Shown here: positions 30,488 through 30,992 of the stretch, piece by piece
How the letters are laid out: each line of letters starts with the position of its first letter
Position numbering within the stretch: position 1 is the first letter of the stretch
From: a virus
Reading direction: 5' to 3' (one strand)
IMG/VR virus record: IMGVR_UViG_3300030107_004029
Location: 1 to 30,992 of that record
DNA length: 30,992 nucleotides
Program-made: the position numbers and the translations under genes
Notes under the pieces: generated by a model
The model's input: only the letters and a program-made list of their open reading frames with translations
What the model was told of the DNA's origin: nothing
Database searches by the model: none

Positions 30488-30604
30488 CTGAGCTTATGTG
30501 TTGTTTAACATACCTTAATAGTTGTATCGTCATTTTCTATAACAACTTGCTACTTTTTTACTAACTGTCCTTGATTAAAAAAAATATGTTGATTAAATAT
30601 ATTA
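30488..30604. promoter_or_regulatory. Divergent spacer with a small inverted repeat
   Basis: AGTTGT (30520-30525) and ACAACT (30542-30547) form a 6-bp inverted repeat between the divergent genes. On the plus strand TTGATT (30571-30576) and TAAATA (30594-30599) are 17 bases apart. The ATG at 30605 then falls at the predicted transcription start. No Shine-Dalgarno sequence precedes that gene. Confidence 0.4.
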
Positions 30605-30985
30605 ATGCCTAAAAAGGAATTACTGTTTACTATTAAGGTTCTTAGTGTTCCTGTAAAGGTGTTGTTAGTTGAGTATGGGGATGAGGAGGACGCGGTATTC
30701 GGACAATATGATTCTGAAACTTTTGAAATAGAACTGAACAGGCGTTGTTCTTCCCATCTCCACCTTCAAATAACCATTTTGCATGAGCTTTTACATTGCT
30801 GTGCAGATCTTCTCGGCATAGATAACCTCTCTCATAAGGATATTTACTCTTTATCTCAGGCTTTATTTGGGATACTTTCAGATAATCCCCAACTTGCCTA
30901 TTGGTTTTACGACGTTCAACCTACAGAAGGCAAAGGACAAGGAGTGGGAGGACAGATTGCAGAAAGAATTCGACTCGATTCTTAA
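30605..30985 (+). CDS. HELLH metallopeptidase-like protein with a chimeric 3' end
   Basis: Residues 58-64 (ILHELLH) are a zinc-metallopeptidase HExxH motif with H60, E61 and H64. They follow a beta-rich N-terminal half ending FEIELNRRC. The layout resembles small ImmA/IrrE-like or SprT-like phage proteins; the third zinc ligand cannot be placed. The real sequence runs to about residue 103. From base 30916 the DNA is the inverted copy of the terminase gene, read in a frame that is not the terminase frame, so the last 23 residues are artificial or the product of a rearrangement. The true C-terminus is unknown. It may be leaderless. Confidence 0.55.
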   Translation: MPKKELLFTIKVLSVPVKVLLVEYGDEEDAVFGQYDSETFEIELNRRCSSHLHLQITILHELLHCCADLLGIDNLSHKDIYSLSQALFGILSDNPQLAYWFYDVQPTEGKGQGVGGQIAERIRLDS

Positions 30986-30992
30986 TACTAGA
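30916..30992 (+). repeat. Inverted 77-bp copy of the terminase gene at the window end
   Basis: This is the exact reverse complement of 3531-3607, with a sharp boundary: the base before it differs. It runs to the last base of the window. A perfect, short overlap of this kind at a contig tip fits a de Bruijn graph overlap or an amplification chimera better than a biological repeat. Confidence 0.95.

Noticed and set aside
30916-30992. Terminal inverted repeat of a linear phage genome
   Set aside because: The partner is inside the terminase gene, not at the other end of the window, and the copy interrupts a different gene.

Overview
This window is 31 kb of a tailed phage genome with a T7-type (short-tailed, podovirus) virion module. 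The order portal, scaffold, major capsid, tail tubular A and B, three internal virion (ejection) proteins, lysis genes, small and large terminase runs without a break on the minus strand and matches the right arm of T7-like phages. The DNA is AT-rich. Lipoprotein-type lysis proteins suggest a Gram-negative host, but nothing identifies the host species. No RNA polymerase, DNA polymerase, primase or integrase gene lies in the window, so it is probably an incomplete genome assembled from environmental reads. The last 77 bases are an exact inverted copy of part of the terminase gene, which looks like an assembly or amplification junction.

Layout. (1) Bases 1-3.2 kb, plus strand: small early-type genes in modular cassettes. 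Most cassettes have a terminator, a GT-rich repeat (core GCTGTGGTGTGGTTAAC) and a promoter whose -10 box sits so close to the ATG that the mRNA should be leaderless. Only one product, a GP88-like cysteine protein, resembles a family I know. (2) 3.2-3.5 kb: a convergent spacer with decayed repeat copies. (3) 3.5-26.4 kb, minus strand: the late operon of virion, lysis and packaging genes, including a 2661-residue ejection protein with an N-terminal lysozyme-like domain. (4) 26.4-26.66 kb: a divergent control region rich in palindromes. (5) 26.66-29.05 kb, plus strand: a five-gene, translationally coupled DNA-metabolism operon with an SSB-tailed protein, a zinc/winged-helix protein, a LexA-like HTH protein, a RuvC-like resolvase and an unknown. 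(6) 29.05-29.37 kb: two promoter-driven, multibranched RNA structures that match no family I recognise. (7) 29.4-30.5 kb, minus strand: a metallophosphoesterase coupled to an unknown gene. (8) 30.6 kb to the end: a HELLH metallopeptidase-like gene that runs into the inverted terminase copy.

How it fits together (inference). The plus-strand cassettes look like individually switched early genes. The 26.66 kb operon handles replication and recombination intermediates. The minus-strand operon builds the capsid and tail, carries the DNA-ejection machinery, lyses the cell and packages DNA. The least explained parts are the leaderless repeat cassettes and the two structured RNAs.
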